A stretch of DNA of 64,000 nucleotides from an uncultured Ferrovum sp. (GTDB taxonomy: Bacteria; Pseudomonadota; Gammaproteobacteria; Burkholderiales; Ferrovaceae), in contig CAIVUX010000019.1 of assembly GCA_903909215.1 (NCBI GenBank), positions 1-64,000 of the forward strand. Reading direction: 5' to 3'. Positions 35,783 through 45,744 of the stretch are shown one piece after another; position 1 is the first letter of the stretch, and each line of letters opens with the position of its first letter. Made by a program: the position numbers and the translations under genes. The notes beneath the pieces are model-generated. The model searched no databases, was not told the DNA's origin, and saw only the letters and a list, made by a program, of their open reading frames with translations.

Positions 35783-36618
35783 GACGGCTTTAGTTCTTGA
35801 TAAAGAGCCAGCAGGTGTTTGAATACCGGTCCTGGTTGGCCGCATCCTACGGCCACATGATCAAGCAAGGTAATGGGGACGATCTCACGGGTGCTGGAGG
35901 TCATCATGACTTCAGAGGCGCGACGCAATTCCGCTTCGCTCACAGGGCGCTCGGCAAAGGGCACCCCCTTTTCTGTAGCCAACTCCAATACCAAGTCATA
36001 GGTAATGCCCGGCAGCAGCAAATGATTGCGCGGTGGCGCCAACAGCAGTCCATCCACCACCACCAGCGTATTGCTGGCGGCCCCCTCCGTGAGAAAGCCA
36101 TCCCGAAGCAGCAGGCATTCTGTGGCCCCGGCATCCACGGCCAATTGACGCAATAAGATATTGGCCAGCAAAGCAGTGGTTTTAAGATCGCACTTCAGCC
36201 AACGAAAATCCGCATGGGTAATGGCTTTAACACCCTGGGTAAGCCAAGCGGCGGGTACAGGGGGCATGGGTTTGGCCATGGCAAACACTGTGGGCGACAC
36301 GTTGGCAGGAAAAGCGTGGTCGCGCGGAGCCACGCCCCGCGTGATGTGAATGTAGAGCGATTGATCCTTTGCAGGCTCATTGGCAATGAGGCGGGACAGC
36401 AAATCGCGCCACTCCAACAGAGTGTATGGATTTTTTATGCGCACGCCGGCACAAGTGCGGTCTAAACGAGCCAAGTGACGCTCTAACCCTAAGGGCTGAT
36501 GGGCGTAGACGGGAATAACTTCATACACCCCATCACCAAAAATAAAACCGCGATCCATAACAGGAACGCGCGCTTCTTCCAGTGGCATAAACTGACCATT
36601 TAAATAAACGTTGCTCAT
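35779..36618 (-). CDS. dat: D-amino acid aminotransferase (class IV PLP)
   Basis: PLP aminotransferase of fold type IV (279 aa), predicted to interconvert D-alanine and D-glutamate or to act on branched-chain substrates. PLP-Lys in RWLKCDLKTTALLANIL, and N-terminal VMDRGFIFGDGVYEVIPVY. The context, between dacA and ybeD-lipB, matches the betaproteobacterial dacA-dat-ybeD-lipB order and suggests D-amino acids for peptidoglycan. It overlaps both neighbours by 4 bases. Confidence 0.9.
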   Translation of the reverse strand: MSNVYLNGQFMPLEEARVPVMDRGFIFGDGVYEVIPVYAHQPLGLERHLARLDRTCAGVRIKNPYTLLEWRDLLSRLIANEPAKDQSLYIHITRGVAPRDHAFPANVSPTVFAMAKPMPPVPAAWLTQGVKAITHADFRWLKCDLKTTALLANILLRQLAVDAGATECLLLRDGFLTEGAASNTLVVVDGLLLAPPRNHLLLPGITYDLVLELATEKGVPFAERPVSEAELRRASEVMMTSSTREIVPITLLDHVAVGCGQPGPVFKHLLALYQELKPS

Positions 36619-37775
36619 TTCATTAGCAACCGTACCGAATCCCAGGCGCGAGTAAAGAAATTACCCAAAGGAATATCCTCCAGCGCCAGCAGATCATGGG
36701 TGGCAATGACGTGGCCGTCATAAGAGACTTGCAATGAGCCTAATTTTTGTCCTGCGGCAATGGGCGCCACCACGGGTTGCATGGTGGTGAGGGATTGTTT
36801 GAAATGTGCGGTTTCACCAACCGGATGCGTCATCCAGATGTCTTGATAAAAACCGGCCTTTACTTCGCGGCCGTTGCCTTTAAATACTTCAAGAGTTTTA
36901 ATGGCGGTAGATTTGGCGAACAGTTTTTCTGATTCAAACGTTTGGAAACCCCAGTTTAATAATTTTTGACTTTCCACCGTTCGAGCGTTGTCGCTGGCCG
37001 TACCCAATACCACCGACAGTATGCGCCGCTCGCCACGATGTGCGGTGCTGATTAGACAAAAGCCAGCGCTGTTGGTGTGCCCGGTTTTCATACCATCCAC
37101 TGTGGCATCCATCCACAGCAAGCGGTTGCGGTTGGGTTGCGTGATGTTGTTGTAGCGATACTCTTTAATGGAATAGAGTGGGAAGTATTCGGGAAAATCG
37201 CGAATGATGGCGCTGGCAATAATGCTAAGGTCTTGTGCGGTGGTGTAATGCTGAGGATCGGGAAGACCGGTGGCGTTTACAAAGTGAGTACCCGTTAAAC
37301 CCATATCCGCACCTGTTTTGTTCATCAGCTGCGCAAATCCTTCTTCCGAGCCCGACACCGCTTCAGCCAATGCCGTGGTGGCGTCATTGCCTGACTGAAT
37401 AATCATGCCGTGCAATAACTCGTCCACGCTAACGGGCTTTTGTGGTTCGATGAACATGCGCGAACCTTCCGCCTTCCAGGCCCGTTGTGAAACGGGAACA
37501 GCTTGCGTGACGGATAACTTTTTATTGCGAATGGCTTGAAATACCAAATACGCCGACATGAGTTTGGTGAGTGAAGCCGGCTCTATCCGTTGGTCCGCGT
37601 TAAGAGCGGCCAGCGGCTGACCGCTTTCTGCTTCTAATAGGTAATACGAGCGTGCCGCCACATAGGGCGCGGTGAGGGGAGCTGCCTTATTTGCGGAAGC
37701 CGTAGGGGCGGCTGCGGGCTCGGCTTGAACGCTTAAGCTACACAGCAATACTAAAACAGAAAAAAGACGAATCAT
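36615..37775 (-). CDS. dacA: D-alanyl-D-alanine carboxypeptidase (PBP5/6 type)
   Basis: Periplasmic, membrane-anchored serine carboxypeptidase that trims the terminal D-Ala of peptidoglycan stem peptides (386 aa). Signal peptide MIRLFSVLVLLCSLSVQA from ATG 37775, active-site SLTK, SGN in IIQSGNDATTAL, and KTG in DGMKTGHTNSAGF. The C-terminal PBP5-type beta domain ends with an amphipathic helix (FFTRAWDSVRLLMK). dacA versus dacC is not resolvable by eye. The longer frame to 37820 is not used since the signal peptide starts at 37775. Confidence 0.93.
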   Translation of the reverse strand: MIRLFSVLVLLCSLSVQAEPAAAPTASANKAAPLTAPYVAARSYYLLEAESGQPLAALNADQRIEPASLTKLMSAYLVFQAIRNKKLSVTQAVPVSQRAWKAEGSRMFIEPQKPVSVDELLHGMIIQSGNDATTALAEAVSGSEEGFAQLMNKTGADMGLTGTHFVNATGLPDPQHYTTAQDLSIIASAIIRDFPEYFPLYSIKEYRYNNITQPNRNRLLWMDATVDGMKTGHTNSAGFCLISTAHRGERRILSVVLGTASDNARTVESQKLLNWGFQTFESEKLFAKSTAIKTLEVFKGNGREVKAGFYQDIWMTHPVGETAHFKQSLTTMQPVVAPIAAGQKLGSLQVSYDGHVIATHDLLALEDIPLGNFFTRAWDSVRLLMK

Positions 37776-37816
37776 GATTGTCAATGCACCAGAAAAAAAA
37801 CCATTATACTCTTGCT

Positions 37817-38383
37817 TCATTTTGGAAACAGCTGCTGCACCTCAACTTCGGCGCTGCCTGCATTTGCATAACCCAATTTCCAGGCGGCGGTGTAACTCAA
37901 ATCAATAATTCGATTGGAGCGAAATGGGCCGCGATCATTAATACGGATCACTACTGATTTGTGGTTGGTTAAATTGGTAACCCGCACGTAACAGGGGATG
38001 GGCAGCGTGGGGTGGGCGCCGGTCATGCCGTACATGTCGTAGAACTCGCCGCTGGAGGTTTTTTGGTTGTGATAGCGCTTGCCATACCAAGAGGCGATGC
38101 CGCGCGCCATGTAGGGTTTTCCTGATAAGTCGGGGGTGTACACCTGGCCCATGGCGGTGTAGGGCTTGTTGGCAAATTTATGCAGCGGTTCCGCACGTGG
38201 CACTGCATCGGGGATTTGTTCTAGGTGCTCAGGGGGTGACTCGCCCGGACCGTCATCCAAATAATAACCGCCATGGCCTGCGTTGCTGGTGGGTGCACTG
38301 TTGCTGCGAAACAGCGTGCCACAACCCGTCAATACAAAGGGCAGTAAGAGCAGCGTGATTAAATATAATAAACGAAAAGACAT
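37817..38383 (-). CDS. rlpA: Septal ring lytic transglycosylase family lipoprotein RlpA
   Basis: Outer-membrane lipoprotein (188 aa) with lipobox LTGC at about residues 18-21 and a double-psi beta-barrel domain: GIASWYGKRYHNQKTSSGE, MTGAHPTLP and IRINDRGPF with the catalytic Asp region. RlpA of Pseudomonas cleaves denuded glycan strands at the septum. The C-terminal SPOR domain usual in RlpA is absent here, so its recruitment to the septum must differ. Start codon shares one base with the rodA stop (TAATG). Confidence 0.92.
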   Translation of the reverse strand: MSFRLLYLITLLLLPFVLTGCGTLFRSNSAPTSNAGHGGYYLDDGPGESPPEHLEQIPDAVPRAEPLHKFANKPYTAMGQVYTPDLSGKPYMARGIASWYGKRYHNQKTSSGEFYDMYGMTGAHPTLPIPCYVRVTNLTNHKSVVIRINDRGPFRSNRIIDLSYTAAWKLGYANAGSAEVEVQQLFPK

Positions 38384-39483
38384 TATTGTTTTACCAACCG
38401 ACGGTGGTGATGCACGCTCATCAGTAAGCCAATACTAATAAACAAGGTAACCAGTGAGGTGCCACCATAGCTTAAGTAGGGCAGAGGCACGCCCACCACA
38501 GGCAGAATACCACTGACCATTCCCACGTTGACGAAGGTGTAGGTGAATAAAGTCATGGCCAGCGAGCCGGCCAACAGGCGGGCAAAGGGAGTGGAGCCTT
38601 CGGTGGCAATAAAAAAACCACGCGCAATGATGACGCCCATCAAAGCCAAAAATATCAATTCGCCCAGTAGGCCAAACTCTTCACCAAACACAGCAAATAT
38701 AAAGTCAGTGCTGTGCTCGGGTAAAAAATCCAAATGAGATTGCGTGCCTTGCAGCCAGCCTTTGCCAAAGATGCCGCCAGAGCCCAAGGCGATCATGGAT
38801 TGCAAGGTGTGGTAGCCCGCACCCAAGGGGTCCTGCGTGGGGTCGATAAGCGTCAGGATGCGTTTTTTCTGGTAGTCGTGCAAAAAATGCCACACCAAAG
38901 GCAAGGCGCTTAACACGGCCAGCACCAAGCCGCTAATGACGCGCCAAGAAAGACCGGCAAAATATAAGACATAAAACCCAGAAGAGGCGATCAAGAGCGC
39001 GGTGCCCAAATCGGGCTGACGTGCCACTAAGGCTACCGGTACTAATAATATTAAACCAGCGACTAAAAAATCGGCCCAATGTAAATCGCGACCGCGCCAT
39101 TCAAAGTAACCCGCCAACGCCAGGGGCAAGGCAATTTTCATTAATTCAGAGGGTTGAATGCGTATCGGCCCTAAAGCCAACCAGCGTCGTGCCCCGTGAC
39201 TGACTTCGCCAAATAATGCCACTGCCACCAAGGCGATCAGAGCCACACCAAAAACCGGAAACACCAAACGTTGAATTTTATGCGGAGGGATTACGGCAAT
39301 CACCCACATGGCGACAAAAGCAAAACCCAAATTGCGCACCTGACTCACCACTTTTGCCAAATCGGATCCGGTGGCGCTGTAGAGCACCACCAACCCCATG
39401 GCCATCAGCAATGCGCTGGCGTTAAATAGAGTGGGGTCCAGGGGGGCCAACAAGCGCGCGCGCAATGCTTTAATCGTTAACAT
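38383..39483 (-). CDS. rodA: Rod-shape peptidoglycan glycosyltransferase RodA
   Basis: SEDS-family polymerase (about 366 aa, ten membrane helices) that builds lateral-wall glycan with PBP2. Signature segments IQPSELMKIALPLALAGYF, GAGYHTLQSMIALGSGGIFGKG and HSTDFIFAVFGEEFG. The start MLTIKALR at 39483 is preceded by GGAGGGG; in-frame ATGs at 39486-39498 are alternatives. Overlaps the end of mrdA. Confidence 0.95.
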   Translation of the reverse strand: MLTIKALRARLLAPLDPTLFNASALLMAMGLVVLYSATGSDLAKVVSQVRNLGFAFVAMWVIAVIPPHKIQRLVFPVFGVALIALVAVALFGEVSHGARRWLALGPIRIQPSELMKIALPLALAGYFEWRGRDLHWADFLVAGLILLVPVALVARQPDLGTALLIASSGFYVLYFAGLSWRVISGLVLAVLSALPLVWHFLHDYQKKRILTLIDPTQDPLGAGYHTLQSMIALGSGGIFGKGWLQGTQSHLDFLPEHSTDFIFAVFGEEFGLLGELIFLALMGVIIARGFFIATEGSTPFARLLAGSLAMTLFTYTFVNVGMVSGILPVVGVPLPYLSYGGTSLVTLFISIGLLMSVHHHRRLVKQ

Positions 39484-41365
39484 CATCCCCTCCATCATCT
39501 TTCACGCCTTTTACTCCCTTGCCCAGCAAGTAGAAGTCCAATACCTGACGCGCAATAGGGGCGGCAACAGAGGCCCCGTGGCCACCGTTTTCTACCAATA
39601 CGGCCAGCGCAATGCGTGGCTTATCGGCAGGGGCAAACGCCACAAACAACGCATGATCGCGGTTGCGTTCTTGCGTGTGTGCTTCGTTATATTTCTCGCC
39701 TTGTTTAATGCCCACTACTTGCGCAGTGCCTGTTTTTCCGGCTATAGCATAAGTGGCGCCCGCGCCGGCTTGCGCGGCTGTGCCACCAGGCTTTAATACA
39801 TCCACCATGGCATCGCGCACAAAATCCATGTCTTCTTGGCGCAAGGGCAATGTGCGCACAGCCTCTAGTGGTGTGGTGCGCATAACGCCTGTAGCGCGCT
39901 CACGAATGGCGCGAACCAGGTGCGGGCGCATCATCACACCGTTATTGGCAAGAGTGGCCATGGCTTGTGCCAGTTGTAAGGGGGTGGCCAATACATAGCC
40001 TTGCCCAATTCCGCTGATCACGGTTTCGCCACCATACCAATCTTGATGGAAGCGCGCTTGCTTCCATTGGGGGGAAGGATACAGTCCGAGCGCTTCACCA
40101 TCCATATCAATACCAGTTTTTTGCCCAAAGCCGAAAAGAGTAAAGAAATCATGCATGGCATCAATACCCATGTCATTGGCCAGACTGTAATAGTAAGTGT
40201 CGCAGGATTGAATAATGGACAGGTGCATGTCTACCATGCCATGACCATGCTCACGCCAATCGCGGTAATGATGCGTACTACCAGGAAAAGCAAAGTAACC
40301 GGGATCAGAAATTTTGAAACTGGTGCTGCGTACCCCTGTGGTGAGGGCCGCCAAAGCCATTAATGGTTTAATGGTGGAGCCGGGTGGATATTGACCGCGC
40401 AGAGCGCGATTGTTAAGGGGTTTATCCGGCGAATTGTTGAGCGCATCCCAATTGCCTTGGTCAATGCCTTCCACAAACAAGTTGGGATCAAATCCAGGCA
40501 GGCTGACGAAGGCCAGTATTTCCCCAGTGGTAGGATCAATGGCCACCAAAGCGCCACGAAAATTTCCAAAAGCATGTTCGGCAGCGCGCTGCAAGGGGGC
40601 ATCAATGGTTAGGAAGAGATCGTTGCCGGCCATGGGTTCAGTGCGCGCCAAAGAGCGCACACCATGGCCCCCTGCATCGGTTTCTACTTGCTCGGCCCCC
40701 GTAACACCATGCAGTTCCTGTTCGTAGCGCGCCTCAATGCCTTGCTTGCCGATGTGATTGGTACCGCGATACGCCGCACTTAAGTCATTGTCATCCAGAC
40801 GGTCTTCATCGGCTTGTGTGATACGGCCAATGTAACCCACCAGATGAGAAGCGCTTTCGCCCAACGGATAGTTGCGTATGAGGCGCGCCTGAATTTCCAT
40901 GCCGGGAAAACGAAAACGGTTAACAGAAAAACGCGCAATTTCTATTTCTGTTAAACGGCTTCTAATCGCCACCGGTGCAATACCATGGGTTTCGTTCATC
41001 AGCTTGTGAAACAGTTTGCGGTCCGTTGGGCTGATGGCGATTACCGAACCCAGTTCATCGATAACAGTGTCCACATCACCGCTTTGACTGGGTGTAATTT
41101 CTAAGGTGTATGTGGAATTATTTTCCGCCATCACCACGCCATTGCGGTCTAAAATTAAACCGCGATTAGGCACGATGGGCACAATACCAATGCGGTTGGC
41201 TTCAGCCAAGGTGTGGTAGTACTGATGTGAAACCACTTGTAGCCATACCAGACGCAACAGCAGTACGGTGCATAGAGCAACAATCAGAATACCCAACACC
41301 TTCACGCGTAGGCGAAATTGCCAACGCTCCTCTTGTGGGTTGCGCAAAGGCCGATACCGCTTCAT
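39470..41365 (-). CDS. mrdA: Penicillin-binding protein 2
   Basis: Monofunctional class B transpeptidase of the elongasome (631 aa). One N-terminal membrane anchor (VLGILIVALCTVLLLRLVWL), a pedestal domain, then the transpeptidase with STIKP (Ser nucleophile), SCD and KTGTAQ. The C-terminus is Asp/Gly-rich (VKDDGGDDVND). It overlaps mreD by 4 bases. Confidence 0.96.
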   Translation of the reverse strand: MKRYRPLRNPQEERWQFRLRVKVLGILIVALCTVLLLRLVWLQVVSHQYYHTLAEANRIGIVPIVPNRGLILDRNGVVMAENNSTYTLEITPSQSGDVDTVIDELGSVIAISPTDRKLFHKLMNETHGIAPVAIRSRLTEIEIARFSVNRFRFPGMEIQARLIRNYPLGESASHLVGYIGRITQADEDRLDDNDLSAAYRGTNHIGKQGIEARYEQELHGVTGAEQVETDAGGHGVRSLARTEPMAGNDLFLTIDAPLQRAAEHAFGNFRGALVAIDPTTGEILAFVSLPGFDPNLFVEGIDQGNWDALNNSPDKPLNNRALRGQYPPGSTIKPLMALAALTTGVRSTSFKISDPGYFAFPGSTHHYRDWREHGHGMVDMHLSIIQSCDTYYYSLANDMGIDAMHDFFTLFGFGQKTGIDMDGEALGLYPSPQWKQARFHQDWYGGETVISGIGQGYVLATPLQLAQAMATLANNGVMMRPHLVRAIRERATGVMRTTPLEAVRTLPLRQEDMDFVRDAMVDVLKPGGTAAQAGAGATYAIAGKTGTAQVVGIKQGEKYNEAHTQERNRDHALFVAFAPADKPRIALAVLVENGGHGASVAAPIARQVLDFYLLGKGVKGVKDDGGDDVND

Positions 41366-41883
41366 GTCACCTGAGACGAAGAATCATTGAGCAGCTGGCG
41401 CTCCAGTAAGTAGGGCAGTGCCAACCACAGCAGCGCAGTAATGGGGCTTTGCAGCCACCACAGCCATAAGGGCAGAGGTTGATTCAATATCAACGCCACC
41501 ACGGCGGTGACGATTTGGCTGGCCAACAGAATGGGAAAAATATGCGCAGCTTGATTGGCGGCGTAAAAAGACAAAATGCGTGGGCGGTACGTGCTGGCTA
41601 AGAAATAAACCACAGAGTAACCCAGCGCGTGGACGCCTAAGGTACTGCTGTCGCTTACGTCTGCCAAAATGCCAATTACAAAAGCGATCCAACCTCCCAT
41701 AAGTTTGGGTTCGCGGATAGTCCAGTAAACCAGCAGCAGTACCATAAACTCAGGGCGTAATAAAAGACCCCAGCCATGCCAAGGCAACATCATCAAAATA
41801 AAGCCTACTACAAAAGACAGCACCACACCGCGCAAGCTGGCAGGCCGCCTTAAAACCTGTGACGCGTGCGGGGCGGCAATCAT
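41362..41883 (-). CDS. mreD: Rod-shape-determining protein MreD
   Basis: Polytopic inner-membrane protein (173 aa) of the elongasome. Five or six hydrophobic segments with the family segments LRPEFMVLLLVYW and GILADVSDSSTLGVHALGYSVVYF. It overlaps mreC and mrdA by 4 bases each, so the mreC-mreD-mrdA genes are translationally coupled. Confidence 0.93.
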   Translation of the reverse strand: MIAAPHASQVLRRPASLRGVVLSFVVGFILMMLPWHGWGLLLRPEFMVLLLVYWTIREPKLMGGWIAFVIGILADVSDSSTLGVHALGYSVVYFLASTYRPRILSFYAANQAAHIFPILLASQIVTAVVALILNQPLPLWLWWLQSPITALLWLALPYLLERQLLNDSSSQVT

Positions 41884-42800
41884 GGGCGCCCCTTAAGCTT
41901 TTTAAGAGCGCGCGCTGTGGGCGTTACTGCAGTGGCGTTATTCAGTCGATCAATATCCACCGCGAGGGGCTCTCTGGGGTCTAACACCAACACATAACGT
42001 GTGCTGGATACAGCGGCATTCGGCACGCAGGACACATGGGTAAAGGCAGAAGATTGATCGCGTTCTACAGTCATGAGTGTGGCCACCGACAGCCCTGCTG
42101 GGTAAATACCGTCTAAACCAGAAGTGACCAGCGCATCGCCCACTTGCAGATCGGCCCCCACGGGAACGTAGGGTAAAGAGAGCGCGCCGTTTTCACCCGT
42201 GCCGTAAGCGATGGCGCGCAAACCATTGCGCAGCACCATTACCGGCAGCGCTTGGTTTTTATCGGTAATCAGCGTGACTTCGCTGCTTAGCGGGCTTACG
42301 CGCGTTACTTGCCCTACTAAGCCGGCCGTAGAAATAACCGGCGAACCGGGTTTTATATCTTCGCTCAAGCCACGGCCAATAATCATTTTTTGTACAAACG
42401 GATTGCGTGACATGCCAATGATTTCAGCCACGATTTGATGGGTGGAGTAGGGTGGGCGCATTTCCATTAAGGCGCGCAGATTGTTGAAATCTTGTTTGAT
42501 GAATTGGCTTTGTTGCGCCAGATTGGCTTGCTGCATCAGTTGTAAACGCAGTGCGGCGTTTTCTTCGCGCAAGCCACGTTGAGATTCAAAAAGTTCTGAC
42601 AGTTTCTGGGTTATATATCCGGGAATATTGGCCACTTCCTGCAAAGGTTCAAGCAATATGGACACTGTGCTGCGCAGTGCATCCAACTGATGAAAACGGA
42701 AATCCACGGTGATGCAGGCAATTGCCAAGGCACAATAAAACACTTGGCGGGCCCACAGGGAAGGCCCTCGCGAAAACAGATTGGGCGCGCGTGTACTCAT
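41880..42800 (-). CDS. mreC: Rod-shape-determining protein MreC
   Basis: Periplasmic elongasome scaffold (306 aa) that activates PBP2. One N-terminal membrane anchor, a coiled-coil near residues 75-105 (LREENAALRLQLMQQ), then beta domains with GLVGQVTRVSPLSSEVTLITD and DALVTSGLDGIYPAGLSV, both classical MreC segments. 50 bases after mreB. Confidence 0.95.
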   Translation of the reverse strand: MSTRAPNLFSRGPSLWARQVFYCALAIACITVDFRFHQLDALRSTVSILLEPLQEVANIPGYITQKLSELFESQRGLREENAALRLQLMQQANLAQQSQFIKQDFNNLRALMEMRPPYSTHQIVAEIIGMSRNPFVQKMIIGRGLSEDIKPGSPVISTAGLVGQVTRVSPLSSEVTLITDKNQALPVMVLRNGLRAIAYGTGENGALSLPYVPVGADLQVGDALVTSGLDGIYPAGLSVATLMTVERDQSSAFTHVSCVPNAAVSSTRYVLVLDPREPLAVDIDRLNNATAVTPTARALKKLKGRP

Positions 42801-42850
42801 GTTATTCAGGCGCCGAAGAGGTTAAGGGGTAAGCTAAGCGCGTGGTTGGG

Positions 42851-43927
<1,077 letters not shown>

Positions 43928-43976
43928 TCAATAATACGCTATTAATCTTGGCTAAGCCATATAAGGAGCTTTGCTT

Positions 43977-44264
43977 GTGAGTCTTTCCGACAGCGATTTA
44001 GCCCGTCTGGCACGCTTGGCCCGGCTTCGCCTAGACCCCGCTGCGGGGGATGCGCTGAAGAGCCAATTAACCGGCATTTTGCACCTGATTGAAGAATTGC
44101 AGGCAGTGGACACCCAGGGGATTGAACCTTTGGCCCAATCCCCGCATCTGCAACTGCGTCTGCGCGAAGATCGGGTCACTGAAACCGACCGCCGGGCGGA
44201 TTTTCAAGCCATTGCCCCACAAGTGGAAAACGGGCTTTATTTGGTTCCGCGGGTTGTGGAATAA
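43977..44264 (+). CDS. gatC: Asp/Glu-tRNA amidotransferase subunit C
   Basis: Small subunit of GatCAB, stabilising the GatA-GatB complex (95 aa). Typical pattern LSDSDLARLARLARLRL at the N-terminus and LREDRVTETD in the middle. GTG 43977 is the start: AAGGAG lies about 8 bases upstream, whereas the TTG at 43971 would be too close. Divergent from mreB across an 82-base gap. Confidence 0.95.
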   Translation: MSLSDSDLARLARLARLRLDPAAGDALKSQLTGILHLIEELQAVDTQGIEPLAQSPHLQLRLREDRVTETDRRADFQAIAPQVENGLYLVPRVVE

Positions 44265-44267
44265 GCC

Positions 44268-45734
44268 ATGAATTTAGCCCACACCTCCTTGCGTCAGCTG
44301 GCCGCCGCGTTGCGCGCCAAAACCCTCTCCAGTCGTGAGTTGGCGCAAAGCTACTTGGACCGTATTGCCCGCATGGACCCCCAACTTAACAGTTTCATTA
44401 CGCTCGATGCACCACGCACCTTGGCCGCCGCCGATGCGGCTGATGTCCGTATTGCGCAGGGCGACACGGGCCCCCTGACCGGTATCCCCATAGCGCATAA
44501 AGATATTTTTTGCGCCAATGGGTGGCTCACCACTTGCGGGTCAAAGATGCTGTCCAATTTTGTCGCGCCCTACGATGCCCATGTGATTGAACAATTTCAC
44601 GCGGCGGGTTCCCCTCTATTGGGTAAAACCAATATGGATGAATTTGCCATGGGCTCCAGCAACGAAACCTCATACTTTGGGCCCGTAAAAAACCCTTGGG
44701 ATCTTGCCGCAGTACCCGGCGGCAGTTCCGGTGGCTCCGCTGCCGCGGTTGCTGCACGTTTAACCCCTGCAGCCACTGGCACGGATACGGGCGGCTCCAT
44801 TCGCCAACCCGCCTCTCTTTGTGGGATTAGTGGCATTAAACCGACCTATGGGCGGGTGTCGCGCTATGGCATGATTGCCTACGCCTCAAGCCTGGATCAA
44901 GGCGGGGTGTTGGCCCCCAGCGCAGAAGATTTGGCCTTGGTACTCAACACCATGGTGGGCTTTGATGCGCGCGACTCCACCTGCCTAGAGCGCCCCGCGG
45001 AAGACTTTACCGCAGGTCTGGATAAACCCTTGGCAGGTTTGCGCATTGGTTTGCCACGTGAATATTTTAGCGACGGCGTGAGCGCAGATGTGGCCAACGC
45101 CATTGAGGCCGCACTCAAAGAATACGAACGCTTGGGCGCCACGCGGGTGGATATCAGTTTGCCCAACACCAAGCTATCGGTCCCGGTTTATTATGTATTG
45201 GCTCCCGCCGAAGCCTCCAGCAATCTATCGCGTTTTGATGGGGTGCGTTATGGTTATCGCGCTAAAGATTATGGCGACCTTACGGACCTCTACGAGCGCT
45301 CACGCGCCGAAGGGTTTGGCCCAGAAGTGAAGCGACGCATTCTTACCGGCACCTATGTGTTGTCCAAGGGTTACTACGACGCCTATTATTTACAGGCGCA
45401 ACGCGTGCGCCGTCTTATACTAGACGATTTTCAACAAGCCTTTACGCGCTGCGATGTCATCATGGGGCCTTCATCCCCTACGGTCGCATTTAACATAGGC
45501 GAAAAAACCAGCGACCCCATTCAAATGTATTTATCCGACATCTTTACCATTAGTGTGAACTTAGCCGGCTTACCCGGTCTGTCAATTCCAGTGGGGTTTG
45601 GCGCACAACAGCGCCCTGTAGGCTTGCAGTTGATTGGCGATTATTTTAGCGAAGCGCATTTGCTTAACATTGCGCATCAATATCAGCAGGCCACCGACTG
45701 GCATGCACAGTCTCCCGCTTTGGCGAAGGCATAG
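44268..45734 (+). CDS. gatA: Asp/Glu-tRNA amidotransferase subunit A
   Basis: Amidase-signature glutaminase (488 aa) that frees ammonia from Gln for tRNA-bound Asp or Glu. Catalytic Lys in PIAHKDIF, and the Ser-cisSer region [16 protein letters not shown] with [14 protein letters not shown]. Starts 3 bases after gatC. Because glnS and tRNA-Gln(UUG) are also present, the likely target is Asp-tRNA-Asn (inference; asnS is not visible here). Confidence 0.97.
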   Translation: MNLAHTSLRQLAAALRAKTLSSRELAQSYLDRIARMDPQLNSFITLDAPRTLAAADAADVRIAQGDTGPLTGIPIAHKDIFCANGWLTTCGSKMLSNFVAPYDAHVIEQFHAAGSPLLGKTNMDEFAMGSSNETSYFGPVKNPWDLAAVPGGSSGGSAAAVAARLTPAATGTDTGGSIRQPASLCGISGIKPTYGRVSRYGMIAYASSLDQGGVLAPSAEDLALVLNTMVGFDARDSTCLERPAEDFTAGLDKPLAGLRIGLPREYFSDGVSADVANAIEAALKEYERLGATRVDISLPNTKLSVPVYYVLAPAEASSNLSRFDGVRYGYRAKDYGDLTDLYERSRAEGFGPEVKRRILTGTYVLSKGYYDAYYLQAQRVRRLILDDFQQAFTRCDVIMGPSSPTVAFNIGEKTSDPIQMYLSDIFTISVNLAGLPGLSIPVGFGAQQRPVGLQLIGDYFSEAHLLNIAHQYQQATDWHAQSPALAKA

Positions 45735-45744
45735 GAAAAGCGCC

